Part shown: positions 32,661 to 48,419 of the stretch, in pieces
How positions within the stretch are numbered: position 1 is the first letter of the stretch
Layout: each line of letters starts with the position of its first letter
Assembly: GCA_959347315.1 (NCBI GenBank)
Contig: OY365810.1
Location: forward strand, 18,054,358 to 18,118,357
Direction of reading: 5' to 3'
DNA length: 64,000 nucleotides
From: Bimastos eiseni
Taxonomy: Eukaryota > Annelida > Clitellata > Crassiclitellata > Lumbricidae
The notes under the pieces: model-generated
Told to the model about the DNA's origin: nothing
The model's database searches: none
Seen by the model: the letters and a program-made list of their open reading frames with translations, nothing else
Position numbers and translations under genes: made by a program

Positions 32661-35600
32661 TCTAAAGATGATTCAATGGCATTTCAATCAGGTGTATCTA
32701 AAGACGATTCAGTGGCATTTCAATCAGGTGTATCTAAAAACGATTCAATGGCATTTCAATCAGGTGTATCTAAAGATGAATCACTGGCATTTCAATCAGG
32801 TGTATCTAAAGATGAATCACTGGCATATCAATCAGATGTATCTTAAGATAAATCACTGGCATTTCAATCAGGTGTATCTAAAGATGATTCTCAATGGCAT
32901 TTCAATCAGGTGTATCTAAAGATGAATCACTGGCATTTCAATCAGGTGTACCTAAAGATGAATCACTGGCATTTCAATCAGGTGTATCTAAAGATGAATC
33001 ACTGGCATTTCAATCAGGTGTATCTAAAGATGAATCACTGGCATTTCAATTAGGTGTATCCAAAAATGATTCAATGGCATTTCAATCAAGTGTATCCAAA
33101 GATGATTAAATGGCATTTCAATTAGGTGTATCCAAAGATGATTAAATGGCATTTCAATCAGGTGTATCAAAGATGATTCAATGGCATTTCAATCAGGTGT
33201 ATCTAAAGATGATTAAATGGCATTTCAATCAGGTGTATCTAAAGACCATTCAATGGCATTTCAATCAGGTGTATCTAAAGACGATTCAATGGCATTTCAA
33301 TCAGGTGTATCCATAGATGATTAATTGGCATTTCATTCAGGTGTATCTAAAGATGATTTAATGGCATTTCAATCAGGTGTATCTAAAGACGATTAAATGG
33401 CATTTCAATCAGGTGTATCGAAAGATGATTCAATGGCATTTCAAACAGGTGTATCTAAAGATGAATCACTGGCATTTCAATCAGGTGTATCTAAAGATGA
33501 TTCAATGGCATTTCAATCAGGTGTATCTAAAGATGACTAAATGGCCTTTCAATCAGATGTATCTAAAGATGAATCAATGGCATTTCAAACAGGTGTATCT
33601 AAAGATGAATCACTGGCATTTCAATCAGGTGTATCTAAAGATGATTCAATGGCATTTCAATCAGATGTATCTAAAGATGATTAAATTGCATTTCAATCAG
33701 GTGTATCTAAAGACGATTCAATGGCATTTCAATCAGGTGTATCTAAAGACGATTCAATGGCATTTCAATCAGGTGTATCTAAAGATGAATCACTGGCATT
33801 TCAATCAGGTGTATCTAAAGATGATTAAATGGCATATCAATCAGATGTATCTAAAGATGAAACACTGGCATTTCAATCAGGTGTATCTAAAGATGATTCA
33901 ATGGCATTTCAATCAGGTGTATCTAAAGACGATTCAATGGCATTTCAATCAGGTGTATCTTAAAACGATTCAATGGCATTTCAATCAGGTGTATCTAAAG
34001 ATGAATCACTGGCATTTCAAACAGGTGTATCTAAAGATGAATCACTGGCATATCAATCAGATGTATCTAAAGATAAATCACTGGCATTTCAATCAGGTGC
34101 ACCTAAAGATGATTCAATGGCATTTCAATCAGGTGTATCTAAAGACGATTCAATGGCATTTCAATCAGGTGTGTCTTAAAACGATTCAATGGCATTTCAA
34201 TCAGGTGTATCTAAAGATGATTCTCAATGGCATTTCAATCAGGTGTATCTAAAGATGAATCACTGGCATTTCAATCAGGTGTATCTAAAGATGAATCACT
34301 GGCATATCAATCAGATGTATCTAAAGATGAATCACTGGCATTTCAATCAGGTGTATCTAAAGATGATTCAATGGCATTTCAATCAGGTGTATCTAAAGAC
34401 GATTCAATGGCATTTCAATCAGGTGTATCTTAAAACGATTCAATGGCATTTCAATCAGGTGTATCTAAAGATGAATCACTGGCATTTCAATCAGGTGTAT
34501 CTAAAGATGAATCACTAGTATTTCAATCAGGTGTATCTAAAGATGAATCACTGGCATTTCAATCAGGTGTATCTAAAGATGATTCAATGGCATTTCAATC
34601 TGGTGTATCTAAAGACGATTCAATGGCATTTCAATCAGGTGTATCTTAAAACGATTCAATGGCATTTCAATCAGGTGTATCTAAAGATGTATCACTGGCA
34701 TTTCAATCAGGTGAATCTAAAGATGATTAAACGGCATTTAAATCAGGTGTATCTAAAGATGAATCACTGGCATATCAATCAGATGTATCTAAAGATAAAT
34801 CACTGGCATTTCAATCAGGTGCACCTAAAGATGATTCAATGGCATTTCAATCAGGTGTATCTAAAGACGATTCAATGGCATTTCAATCAGGTGTATCCAT
34901 AGATGATTAATTGGCATTTCAATCAGGTGTATCTAAAGATGATTTAATGGCATTTCAATCAGGTGTATCTAACGACGATTAAATGGCATTTCAATCAGGT
35001 GTATCTAAAGACGATTCAATGGCATTTCAATCAGGTGTATCTTAAAACGATTCAATGGCATTTCAATCAGGTGTATCTAAAGATGAATCACTGGCATTTC
35101 AATCAGGTGTATCTAAAGATGAATCACTGGTATTTCAATCAGGTGTATCTAAAGATGAATCACTGGCATTTCAATCAGGTGTATCTAAAGATGATTCAAT
35201 GGCATTTCAATCTGGTGTATCTAAAAACGATTCAATGGCATTTCAATCAGGTGTATCTTAAAACGATTCAATGGCATTTTAATCAGGTGTATCTAAAGAT
35301 GAATCACTGGCATTTCAATCAGGTGAATCTAAAGATGATTAAATGGCATTTAAATCAGGTGCATCTAAAGATGAATCACTGGCATATCAATCAGATGTAT
35401 CTAAAGATAAATCACTGGCATTTCAATCAGGTGCACCTAAAGATGATTCAATGGCATTTCAATCAGGTGTATCTAAAGACGATTCAATGGCATTTCAATC
35501 AGGTGTATCCATAGATGATTAATTGGCATTTCAATCAGGTGTATCTAAAGATGATTTAATGGCATTTCAATCAGGTGTATCTAACGACGATTAAATGGCA

Positions 35601-36010
35601 TTTCAATCAGGTGTATCGAAAGATGATTCAATGGCATTTCAATCAGGTGTATCTAAAGATGAATCACTGGCATTTCAATCAGGTGTATCTAAAGATGATT
35701 CAATGGCATTTCAATCAGGTGTATCTAAAAATGACTAAATGGCATTTCAATCAGAGGTATCTAAAGATGAATCACTGACATTTCAATCAGGTGTATCTAA
35801 AGATGATTCAATGGCATTTCAATCAAGTGTATCTAAAGATGAATCACTGGCATTTCAATTAGGTGTATCCAAAGATGATTCAATGGCATTTCAATCAAGT
35901 GTATCTAAAGATGAATCACTGGGATTTCAATTAGGTGTATCCAAAGATGATTAAATGGCATTTCAATCAGGTGTATCAAAGATGAATCAATGGCATTTCA
36001 ATCAGGTGTA
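32150..36010 (+). repeat. Segmental duplication B, copy 1 (pairs with 48420-51920)
   Basis: Landmarks 32157, 32894, 33377, 33973, 34443, 35055 and 35739 correspond to 48427, 49092, 49575, 49883, 50353, 50965 and 51649. The offset steps from 16270 to 16198 to 15910 bp, so copy 1 has 2 and then 8 more monomers. Private variants such as TCAGAGGTATC (35751 and 51661) and CACTGGGATTTC are shared. Confidence 0.85.
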
Positions 36011-36513
36011 TCGAAAGATGATTCAATGGCATTTCAATCAGGTGTATCTAAAGATGAATCACTGGCATTTCAATCAGGTGTATCTAAAGATGATTCAATG
36101 GCATTTCAATCAGGTGTATCTAAAGATGACTAAATGGCATTTCAATCAGATGTATCTAAAGATGATTCAATGGCATTTCAATCAAGTGTATCTAAAGATG
36201 AATCACTGGCATTTCAATTAGGTGTATCTAAAGATGATTAAATGGCATTTCAATCAGGTGTATCTAAAGATGATTTAATGGCATTTCAATCAGGTGTATC
36301 GAAAGATGATTCAATGGCATTTCAATCAGGTGTATCTAAAGATGAATCACTGGCATTTCAATCAGGTGTATCTAAAGATGATTCAATGGCATTTCAATCA
36401 GGTGTATCTAAAGATGACTAAATGGCATTTCAATCAGATGTATCTAAAGATGAATCACTGGCATTTCAATCAGGTGTATCTAAAGATGATTCAATGGCAT
36501 TTCAATCAAGTGT

Positions 36514-39500
36514 ATCTAAAGATGAATCACTGGCATTTCAATTAGGTGTATCTAAAGATGATTAAATGGCATTTCAATCAGGTGTATCAAAGATGATTCA
36601 ATGGCATTTCAATCAGGTGTATCTAAAGATGATTAAATGGCATTTCAATCAGGTGTATCTAAAGACGATTCAATGGCATTTCAATCAGGTGTATCTAAAG
36701 ACGATTCAATGGCATTTCAATCAGGTGTATCCATAGATGATTAATTGGCATTTCAATCAGGTGTATCTAAAGATGATTTAATGGCATTTCAATCAGGTGT
36801 ATCTAAAGACGATTAAATGGCATTTCAATCAGGTGTATCTAAAGACGATTAAATGGCATTTTAATCAGGTGTATCTAAAGACCATTCAATGGCATTTCAA
36901 TCAGGTGTATCTATAGACGATTCAATGGAATTTCAATCAGGTGTATCCAGAGATGATTAATTGGCATTTCAATCAGGTGTATCTAAAGATGATTTAATGG
37001 CATTTCAATCAGGTGTATCTAAAGACGACTAAATGGCATTTCAATCAGGTGTATCGAAAGATGATTCAATGGCATTTCAATCAGGTGTATCTAAAGATGA
37101 ATCACTGGCATTTCAATCAGGTGTATCTAAAGATGATTCAATGGCATTTCAATCAGGTGTATCTAAAGATGACTAAATGGCATTTCAATCAGATGTATCT
37201 AAAGATGAATCACTGGCATTTCAATCAGGTGTATCTAAAGATGATTCAATGGCATTACAATCAAGTGTATCTAAAGATGAATCACTGGCATTTCAATTAG
37301 GTGTATCCAAAGATGATTAAATGGCATTTCAATCAGGTGTATCAAAGATGATTCAATGGCATTTCAATCAGGTGTATCTAAAGATGATTAAATGGCATTT
37401 CAATCAGGTGTATCTAAAGACGATTCATTGGCATTTCAATCAGGTGTATCTAAAGACGATTCAATGGCATTTCAATCAGGTGTATCCATAGATGATTAAT
37501 TGGCATTTCAATCAGGTGTATCAAAGATGATTTAATGGCATTTCAATCAGGTGTATCTAAAGACGATTAAATGGCATTTCAATCAGGTGTATCGAAAGAT
37601 GATTCAATGGCATTTCAATCAGGTGTATCTAAAGATGATTCAATGGCATTTCAATCAGGTGTATCCAAAGATGATTCAATGGCATTTCAATCAGGTGTAT
37701 CTAAAGACGATTCAATGGCATTTCAATCAGGTGTATCTTAAAACGATTCAATGGCATTTCAATCAGGTGTATCTAAAGATGAATCACTGGTATTTCAATC
37801 AGGTGTATCTAAAGATGAATCACTGGCATTTCAATCAGGTGTATCTAAAGACGATTCAATGGCATTTCAATCAGGTGTATCTAAAGACGATTCAATGGCA
37901 TTTAAATCAAGGGAATTTCAATAAGGTGTATCCAAAGATGATTAAATGGCATTTCAATCAGGTGTATCTAAAGATGATTCAATGGCATTTCAATCAGGTG
38001 TATCTAAAGATGAATCACTGGCATTTCAATTAGGTGTATCCAAAGATGATTCAATGGCATTTCAATCAAGTGTATCCAAAAATGATTAAATGGCATTTCA
38101 ATCAGGTGTATCCAAAGATGATTCAACGGCATTTCAATCAGGTGTATCTAAAGATGAATCACTGGCATTTCAATTAGGTGTATCCAAAGATGATTAAATG
38201 GCATTTCAATCAGGTGTATCAAAGATGATTCAATGGCATTTCAATCAGGTGTATCTAAAGATGATTAAATGGCATTTCAATCAGGTGTATCTAAAGACCA
38301 TTCAATGGCATTTCAATCAGGTGTATCTAAAGACGATTCAATGGCATTTCAATCAGGTGTATCCATAGATGATTAATTGGCATTTCAATCAGGTGTATCT
38401 AAAGATGATTTAATGGATTTTCAATCAGGTGTATCTAAAGACGATTAAATGGCATTTCAATCAGGTGTATCGAAAGATGATTCAATGGCATTTCAATCAG
38501 GAGTATCTAAAGATGAATCACTGGCATTTCAATCAGGTGTATCTAAAGATGATTCAATGGCATTTCAATCAGGTGTATCTAAAGATGACTAAATGGCATT
38601 TCAATAAGATGTATCTAAAGATGAATCACTGGCATTTCAATCAGGTGTATCTAAAGATGAATCACTGGCATTTCAATCAGGTGTATCTAAAGATGATTCA
38701 ATGGCATTTCAATCAAGTGTATCTAAAGATGAATCACTGGCATTTCAATTAGGTGTATCTAAAGATGATTAAATGGCATTTCAATCAGGTGTATCCATAG
38801 ATGATTAATTGGCATTTCAATCAGGTGTATCTAAAGATGATTTAATGGCATTTCAATCAGGTGTATCTAAAGACGATTAAATGGCATTTCAATCAGGTGT
38901 ATCTAAAGACGATTAAATGGCATTTCAATCAGGTGTATCTAAAGACCATTCAATGGCATTTCAATCAGGTGTATCTATAGACCATTCAATGGAATTTCAA
39001 TCAGGTGTATCCAGAGATGATTAATTGGCATTTCAATCAGGTGTATCTAAAGATGATTTAATGGCATTTCAATCAGGTGTATCTAAAGACGATTAAATGG
39101 CATTTCAATCAGGTGTATCGAAAGATGATTCAATGGCATTTCAATCAGGTGTATCTAAAGATGAATCACTGGCATTTCAATCAGGTGTATCTAAAGATGA
39201 TTCAATGGCATTTCAATCAGGTGTATCTAAAAATGACTAAATGGCATTTCAATCAGATGTATCTAAAGATGAATCACTGGCATTTCAATCAGGTGTATCT
39301 AAAGATGATTCAATGGCATTACAATCAAGTGTATCTAAAGATGAATCACTGGCATTTCAATTAGGTGTATCCAAAGATGATTAAATGGCATTTCAATCAG
39401 GTGTATCAAAGATGATTCAATGGCATTTCAATCAGGTGTATCTAAAGATGATTAAATGGCATTTCAATCAGGTGTATCTAAAGACGATTCAATGGCATTT

Positions 39501-42500
39501 CAATCAGGTGTATCTAAAGACGATTCAATGGCATTTCAATCAGGTGTATCCATAGATGATTAATTGGCATTTCAATCAGGTGTATCAAAGATGATTTAAT
39601 GGCATTTCAATCAGGTGTATCTAAAGACGATTAAATGGCATTTCAATCAGGTGTATCGAAAGATGATTCAATGGCATTTCAATCAGGTGTATCTAAAGAT
39701 GATTCAATGGCATTTCAATCAGGTGTATCCAAAGATGATTCAATGGCATTTCAATCAGGTGTATCTAAAGACGATTCAATGGCATTTCAATCAGGTGTAT
39801 CTTAAAACGATTCAATGGCATTTCAATCAGGTGTATCTAAAGATGAATCACTGGTATTTCAATCAGGTGTATCTAAAGATGAATCACTGGCATTTCAATC
39901 AGGTGTATCTAAAGACGATTCAATGGCATTTCAATCAGGTGTATCTAAAGACGATTCAATGGCATTTAAATCAAGGGAATTTCAATAAGGTGTATCCAAA
40001 GATGATTAAATGGCATTTCAATCAGGTGTATCTAAAGATGATTCAATGGCATTTCAATCAGGTGTATCTAAAGATGAATCACTGGCATTTCAATTAGGTG
40101 TATCCAAAGATGATTCAATGGCATTTCAATCAAGTGTATCCAAAGATGATTAAATGGCATTTCAATCAGGTGTATCCAAAGATGATTCAACGGCATTTCA
40201 ATCAGGTGTATCTAAAGATGAATCACTGGCATTTCAATTAGGTGTATCCAAAGATGATTAAATGGCATTTCAATCAGGTGTATCAAAGATGATTCAATGG
40301 CATTTCAATCAGGTGTATCTAAAGATGATTAAATGGCATTTCAATCAGGTGTATCTAAAGACCATTCAATGGCATTTCAATCAGGTGTATCTAAAGACGA
40401 TTCAATGGCATTTCAATCAGGTGTATCCATAGATGATTAATTGGCATTTCAATCAGGTGTATCTAAAGATGATTTAATGGCATTTCAATCAGGTGTATCT
40501 AAAGACGATTAAATGGCATTTCAATCAGGTGTATCGAAAGATGATTCAATGGCATTTCAATCAGGTGTATCTAAAGATGAATCACTGGCATTTCAATCAG
40601 GTGTATCTAAAGATGATTCAATGGCATTTCAATCAGGTGTATCTAAAGATGACTAAATGGCATTTCAATAAGATGTATCTAAAGATGAATCACTGGCATT
40701 TCAATCAGGTGTATCTAAAGATGATTCAATGGCATTTCAATCAAGTGTATCTAAAGATGAATCACTGGCATTTCAATTAGGTGTATCTAAAGATGATTAA
40801 ATGGCATTTCAATCAGGTGTATCAAAGATGATTCAATGGCATTTCAATCAGGTGTATCTAAAGATGAATAAATGGCATTTCAATCAGGTGTATCTAAAGA
40901 CGATTCAATGGCATTTCAATCAGGTGTATCTAAAGACGATTCAATGGCATTTCAATCAGGTGTATCCATTGATGATTAATTGGCATTTCAATCAGGTGTA
41001 TCTAAAGATGATTTAATGGCATTTCAATCAGGTGTATCTAAAGACGATTAAATGGCATTTCAATCAGGTGTATCGAAAGATGATTCAATGGCATTTCAAT
41101 CAGGTGTATCTAAAGATGATTCAATGGCATTTCAATCAGGTGTATCTAAAGACGATTCAATGGCATTTCAATCAGGTGTATCTTAAAACGATTCAATGGC
41201 ATTTCAATCAGGTGTATCTAAAGATGAATCACTGGTATTTCAATCAGGTGTATCTAAAGATGAATCACTGGCATTTCAATCAGGTGTATCTAAAGATGAT
41301 TCAATGGCATTTCAATCAGGTGTAACTAAAGACGATTCAATGGCATTTCAATCAGGTGTATCTAAAGACGATTCAATGGCATTTAAAACAAGGGAATTTC
41401 AATCAGGTGTATCCAAAGATGATTAAATGGCATTTCAATCAGGTGTATCTAAAGATGATTCAATGGCATTTCAATCAGGTGTATCTAAAGATGAATCACT
41501 GGCATTTCAATTAGGTGTATCCAAAGATGATTCAATGGCATTTCAATCAAGTGTATCCAAAGATGATTAAATGGCATTTCAATCAGGTGTATCCAAAGAT
41601 GACTCAACGGCATTTCAATCAGGTGTATCTAAAGATGAATCACTGGCAATTCAATCAGGTGTATCTAAAGATGATTCAATGGCATTTCAATCAGGTGTAT
41701 CTAAAGATGATTCAATGGCAATTCAATCAGGTGTATCTAAAGATGAATCACTGGCATATAAATCAGATGTATCTAAAGATAAATCACTGGCATTTCAATC
41801 AGGTGTATCTAAAGATGATTCAATGGCATTTCAATCAGGTGTATCTAAAGACGATTCAATGGCATTTCAATCAGGTGTATCTTAAAACGATTCAATGGCA
41901 TTTCAATCAGGTGTATCTAAAGATGAATCACTGGCATTTCAATCAGGTGTATCTAAAGATGAATCACTGGCATATCAATCAGATGTATCTTAAGATAAAT
42001 CACTGGCATTTCAATCAGGTGTATCTAAAGATGATTCTCAATGGCATTTCAATCAGGTGTATCTAAAGATGAATCACTGGCATTTCAATCAGGTGTATCT
42101 AAAGATGAATCACTGGCATTTCAATCAGGTGTATCTAAAGATGAATCACTGGCATTTCAATCAGGTGTATCAAAAGATGAATCACTGGCATTTCAATCAG
42201 GTGTATCTAAAGATGAATCACTGGCATTTCAATAAGGTGTATCCAAAGATGATTCAATGGCATTTCAATCAAGTGTATCCAAAGATGATTAAATGGCATT
42301 TCAATCAGGTGTATCTAAAGATGAATCACTGGCATTTCAATTAAGTGTATCCAAAGATGATTAAATGGCATTTCAATCAGGTGTATCAAAGATGATTCAA
42401 TGGCATTTCAATCAGGTGTATCTAAAGATGATTAAATGGCATTTCAATCAGGTGTATCTAAAGACCATTCAATGGCATTTCAATCAGGTGTATCTAAAGA

Positions 42501-42769
42501 CGATTCAATGGCATTTCATTCAGGTGTATCCATAGATGATTAATTGGCATTTCATTCAGGTGTATCTAAAGATGATTTAATGGCATTTCAATCAGGTGTA
42601 TCTAAAGACGATTAAATGGCATTTCAATCAGGTGTATCGAAAGATGATTCAATGGCATTTCAAACAGGTGTATCTAAAGATGAATCACTGGCATTTCAAT
42701 CAGGTGTATCTAAAGATGATTCAATGGCATTTCAATCAGGTGTATCTAAAGATGACTAAATGGCATTTC
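36514..42769 (+). repeat. Segmental duplication A, copy 2
   Basis: Nearly identical to 17520-23775 at a constant offset of 18,994 bp. The match ends where 42775 has GATGTATCTAAAGATGAATC but 23781 has GTGTATCTAAAGACG. Confidence 0.88.
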
Positions 42770-45700
42770 AATCAGATGTATCTAAAGATGAATCACTGGC
42801 ATTTCAATCAGGTGTATCTAAAGATGATTCAATGGCATTTCAATCAAGTGTATCTAAAGATGAATCACTGGCATTTCAATCAGGTGTATCTAAAGATGAA
42901 TCACTGGCATTTCAATCAGGTGTATCTAAAGATGAATCACTGGCATATCAATCAGATGTATCTTAAAATAAATCACTGGCATTTCAATCAGGTGTATCTA
43001 AAGATGATTCTCAATGGCATTTCAATCAGGTGTATCTAAAGATGAATCACTGGCATTTCAATCAGGTGTATCTAAAGATGAATCACTGGCATTTCAATCA
43101 GGTGTATCTAAAGATGAATCACTGGCATTTCAATCAGGTGTATCTAAAGATGAATCACTGGCATTTCAGTTAGGTGAATCCAAAGATGATTCAATGGCAT
43201 TTCAATCAAGTGTATCCAAAGATGATTAAATGGCATTTCAATCAGGTGTATCTAAAGATGAATCACTGGCATTTCAATTAGGTGTATCCAAAGATGATTA
43301 AATGGCATTTCAATCAGGTGTATCAAAGATGATTCAATGGCATTTCAATCAGGTGTATCTAAAGATGATTAAATGGCATTTCAATCAGGTGTATCTAAAG
43401 ACCATTCAATGGCATTTCAATCAGGTGTATCTAAAGACGATTCAATGGCATTTCATTCAGGTGTATCCATAGATGATTAATTGGCATTTCATTCAGGTGT
43501 ATCTAAAGATGATTTAATGGCATTTCAATCAGGTGTATCTAAAGACGATTAAATGGCATTTCAATCAGGTGTATCGAAAGATGATTCAATGGCATTTCAA
43601 ACAGGTGTATCTAAAGATGAATCACTGGCATTTCAATCAGGTGTATCTAAAGATGATTCAATGGCATTTCAATCAGGTGTATCTAAAGATGACTAAATGG
43701 CATTTCAATCAGATGTATCTAAAGATGAATCACTGGCATTTCAATCAGGTGTATCTAAAGATGATTCAATGGCATTTCAATCAAGTGTATCTAAAGATGA
43801 ATCACTGGCATTTCAATTGGGTGTATCCAAAGATGATTAAATGGCATTTCAATCAGGTGTATCAAAGATGATTCAATGGCATTTCAATCAGGTGTACCTA
43901 AAGATGATTAAATGGCATTTCAATCAGGTGTATCTAAAGACGATTCAATGGCATTTCAATCAGGTGTATCTAAAGATGAATCACTGGCATTTCAATCAGG
44001 TGTATCTAAAGATGAATCACTGGCATATCAATCAGATGTATCTAAGGATGAAACACTGGCATTTCAATCAGGTGTATCTAAAGACGATTCAATGGCATTT
44101 CAATCAGGTGTATCTTAAAACGATTCAATGGCATTTCAATCAGGTGTATCTAAAGACGATTCAATGGCATTTCAATCAGGTGTATCCATAGATGATTAAT
44201 TGGCATTTCAATCAGGTGTATCTAAAGATGATTTAATGGCATTTCAATCAGGTGTATCTAAAGACGATTAAATGGCATTTCAATCAGGTGTATCGAAAGA
44301 TGATTCAATGGCATTTCAATCAGGTGTATCTAAAGATGAATCACTGGCATTTCAATCAGGTGTATCTAAAGATGATTCAATGGCATTTCAATCAGGTGTA
44401 TCTAAAGATGACTAAATGGCATTTCAATCCGATGTATCTAAAGATGAATCACTGGCATTTCAATCAGGTGTATCTAAAGATGATCCAATGGCATTTCAAT
44501 CAAGTGTATCTAAAGATGAATCACTGGCATTTCAATTAGGTGTATCTAAAGATGATTAAATGGCATTTCAATCAGGTGTATCAAAGATGATTCAATGGCA
44601 TTTCAATCAGGTGTATCTAAAGATGATTAAATGGCATTTCAATCAGGTGTATCTAAAGACGATTCAATGGCATTTCAATCAGGTGTATCTAAAGACGATT
44701 CAATGGCATTTCAATCAGGTGTATCCATAGATGATTAATTGGCATTTCAATCAGGTGTATCTAAAGATGATTTAATGGCATTTCAATCAGGTGTATCTAA
44801 AGACGATTCAATGGCATTTCAATCAGGTGTATCGAAAGATGATTCAATGGCATTTCAATCAGGTGTATCTAAAGATGATTCAATGGCATTTCAATCAGGT
44901 GTATCCAAAGATGATTCAATGGCATTTCAACCAGGTGTATCTAAAGACGATTCAATGGCATTTCAATCAGGTGTATCTTAAAACGATTCAATGGCATTTC
45001 AATCAGGTGTATCTAAAGATGAATCACTGGTATTTCAATCAGGTGTATCTAAAGATGAATCACTGGCATTTCAATCAGGTGTATCTAAAGATGATTCAAT
45101 GGCATTTCAATCAGGTGTAACTAAAGACGATTCAATGGCATTTCAATCAGGTGTATCTAAAGACGATTCAATGGCATTTAAATCAAGGGAATTTCAATCA
45201 GGTGTATCCAAAGATGATTAAATGGCATTTCAATCAGGTGTATCTAAAGATGATTCAATGGCATTTCAATCAGGTGTATCTAAAGATGAATCACTGGCAT
45301 TTCAATTAGGTGTATCCAAAGATGACTCAATGGCATTTCAATCAAGTGTATCCAAAGATGATTAAATGGCATTTCAATCAGGTGTATCCAAAGATGATTC
45401 AACGGCATTTCAATCAGGTGTATCTAAAGATGAATCACTGGCAATTCAATCAGGTGTATCTAAAGATGATTCAATGGCATTTCAATCAGGTGTATCCATA
45501 GATGATTAATTGGCATTTCATTCAGGTGTATCTAAAGATGATTTAATGTCATTTCAATCAGGTGTATCTAAAGACGATTAAATGGCATTTCAATCAGGTG
45601 TATCGAAAGATGATTCAATGGCATTTCAAACAGGTGTATCTAAAGATGAATCACTGGCATTTCAATCAGGTGTATCTAAAGATGATTCAATGGCATTTCA

Positions 45701-47950
45701 ATCAGGTGTATCTAAAGATGACTAAATGGCATTTCAATCAGATGTATCTAAAGATGAATCACTGGCATTTCAATCAGGTGTATCTAAAGATGATTCAATG
45801 GCATTTCAATCAAGTGTATCTAAAGATGAATCACTGGCATTTCAATCAGGTGTATCTAAAGATGAATCACTGGCATTTCAATCAGGTGTATCTAAAGATG
45901 AATCACTGGCATATCAATCAGATGTATCTTAAGATAAATCACTGGCATTTCAATCAGGTGTATCTAAAGATGATTCTCAATGGCATTTCAATCAGGTGTA
46001 TCTAAAGATGAATCACTGGCATTTCAATCAGGTGTATCTAAAGATGAATCACTGGCATTTCAATCAGGTGTATCTAAAGATGAATCACTGGCATTTCAAT
46101 CAGGTGTATCTAAAGATGAATCACTGGCATTTCAGTTAGGTGAATCCAAAGATGATTAAATGGCATTTCAATCAGGTGTATCAAAGATGATTCAATGGCA
46201 TTTCAATCAGGTGTATCTAAAGATGATTAAATGGCATTTCAATCAGGTGTATCTAAAGACCATTCAATGGCATTTCAATCAGGTGTATCTAAAGACGATT
46301 CAATGGCATTTCATTCAGGTGTATCCATAGATGATTAATTGGCATTTCATTCAGGTGTATCTAAAGATGATTTAATGGCATTTCAATCAGGTGTATCTAA
46401 AGACGATTAAATGGCATTTCAATCAGGTGTATCGAAAGATGATTCAATGGCATTTCAAACAGGTGTATCTAAAGATGAATCACTGGCATTTCAATCAGGT
46501 GTATCTAAAGATGATTCAATGGCATTTCAATCAGGTGTATCTAAAGATGACTAAATGGCATTTCAATCAGATGTATCTAAAGATGAATCACTGGCATTTC
46601 AATCAGGTGTATCTAAAGATGATTCAATGGCATTTCAATCAAGTGTATCTAAAGATGAATCACTGGCATTTCAATTGGGTGTATCCAAAGATGATTAAAT
46701 GGCATTTCAATCAGGTGTATCAAAGATGATTCAATGGCATTTCAATCAGGTGTACCTAAAGATGATTAAATGGCATTTCAATCAGGTGTATCTAAAGACG
46801 ATTCAATGGCATTTCAATCAGGTGTATCTAAAGATGAATCACTGGCATTTCAATCAGGTGTATCTAAAGATGAATCACTGGCATATCAATCAGATGTATC
46901 TAAAGATGAAACACTGGCATTTCAATCAGGTGTATCTAAAGACGATTCAATGGCATTTCAATCAGGTGTATCTTAAAACGATTCAATGGCATTTCAATCA
47001 GGTGTATCTAAAGACGATTCAATGGCATTTCAATCAGGTGTATCCATAGATGATTAATTGGCATTTCAATCAGGTGTATCTAAAGATGATTTAATGGCAT
47101 TTCAATCAGGTGTATCTAAAGACGATTAAATGGCATTTCAATCAGGTGTATCGAAAGATGATTCAATGGCATTTCAATCAGGTGTATCTAAAGATGAATC
47201 ACTGGCATTTCAATCAGGTGTATCTAAAGATGATTCAATGGCATTTCAATCAGGTGTATCTAAAGATGACTAAATGGCATTTCAATCAGATGTATCTAAA
47301 GATGAATCACTGGCATTTCAATCAGGTGTATCTAAAGATGATCCAATGGCATTTCAATCAAGTGTATCTAAAGATGAATCACTGGCATTTCAATTAGGTG
47401 TATCTAAAGATGATTAAATGGCATTTCAATCAGGTGTATCAAAGATGATTCAATGGCATTTCAATCAGGTGTATCTAAAGATGATTAAATGGCATTTCAA
47501 TCAGGTGTATCTAAAGACGATTCAATGGCATTTCAATCAGGTGTATCTAAAGACGATTCAATGGCATTTCAATCAGGTGTATCCATAGATGATTAATTGG
47601 CATTTCAATCAGGTGTATCTAAAGATGATTTAATGGCATTTCAATCAGGTGTATCTAAAGACGATTCAATGGCATTTCAATCAGGTGTATCGAAAGATGA
47701 TTCAATGGCATTTCAATCAGGTGTATCTAAAGATGATTCAATGGCATTTCAATCAGGTGTATCCAAAGATGATTCAATGGCATTTCAACCAGGTGTATCT
47801 AAAGACGATTCAATGGCATTTCAATCAGGTGTATCTTAAAACGATTCAATGGCATTTCAATCAGGTGTATCTAAAGATGAATCACTGGTATTTCAATCAG
47901 GTGTATCTAAAGATGAATCACTGGCATTTCAATCAGGTGTATCTAAAGAT
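42596..47950 (+). repeat. Tandem higher-order unit of about 2.86-2.97 kb
   Basis: Landmarks 43533, 43841, 44252 and 44739 recur 2858 bp later (46391, 46699, 47110, 47597). Landmarks 42596 and 42760 recur 2966 bp later (45562, 45726), a difference of three monomers. The interval 43841-45480 also matches 31007-32650 at an offset of 12,834 bp, so this block was copied from the 26-33 kb train or the reverse. Confidence 0.82.
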
Positions 47951-48419
47951 GATTCAATGGCATTTCAATCAGGTGTATCTAAAGACGATTCAGTGGCATT
48001 TCAATCAGGTGTATCTTAAAACGATTCAATGGCATTTCAATCAGGTGTATCTAAAGATGAATCACTGGCATTTCAATCAGGTGTATCTAAAGATGAATCA
48101 CTGGCATATCAATCAGATGTATCTTAAGATAAATCACTGGCATTTCAATCAGGTGTATCTAAAGATGATTCTCAATGGCATTTCAATCAGGTGTATCTAA
48201 AGATGAATCACTGGCATTTCAATCAGGTGTACCTAAAGATGAATCACTGGCATTTCAATCAGGTGTATCTAAAGATGAATCACTGGCATTTCAATCAGGT
48301 GTATCTAAAGATGAATCACTGGCATTTCAATCAGGTGTATCCAAAGATGATTCAATGGCATTTCAACCAGGTGTATCTAAAGACGATTCAATGGCATTTC
48401 AATCAGGTGTATCTTAAAA

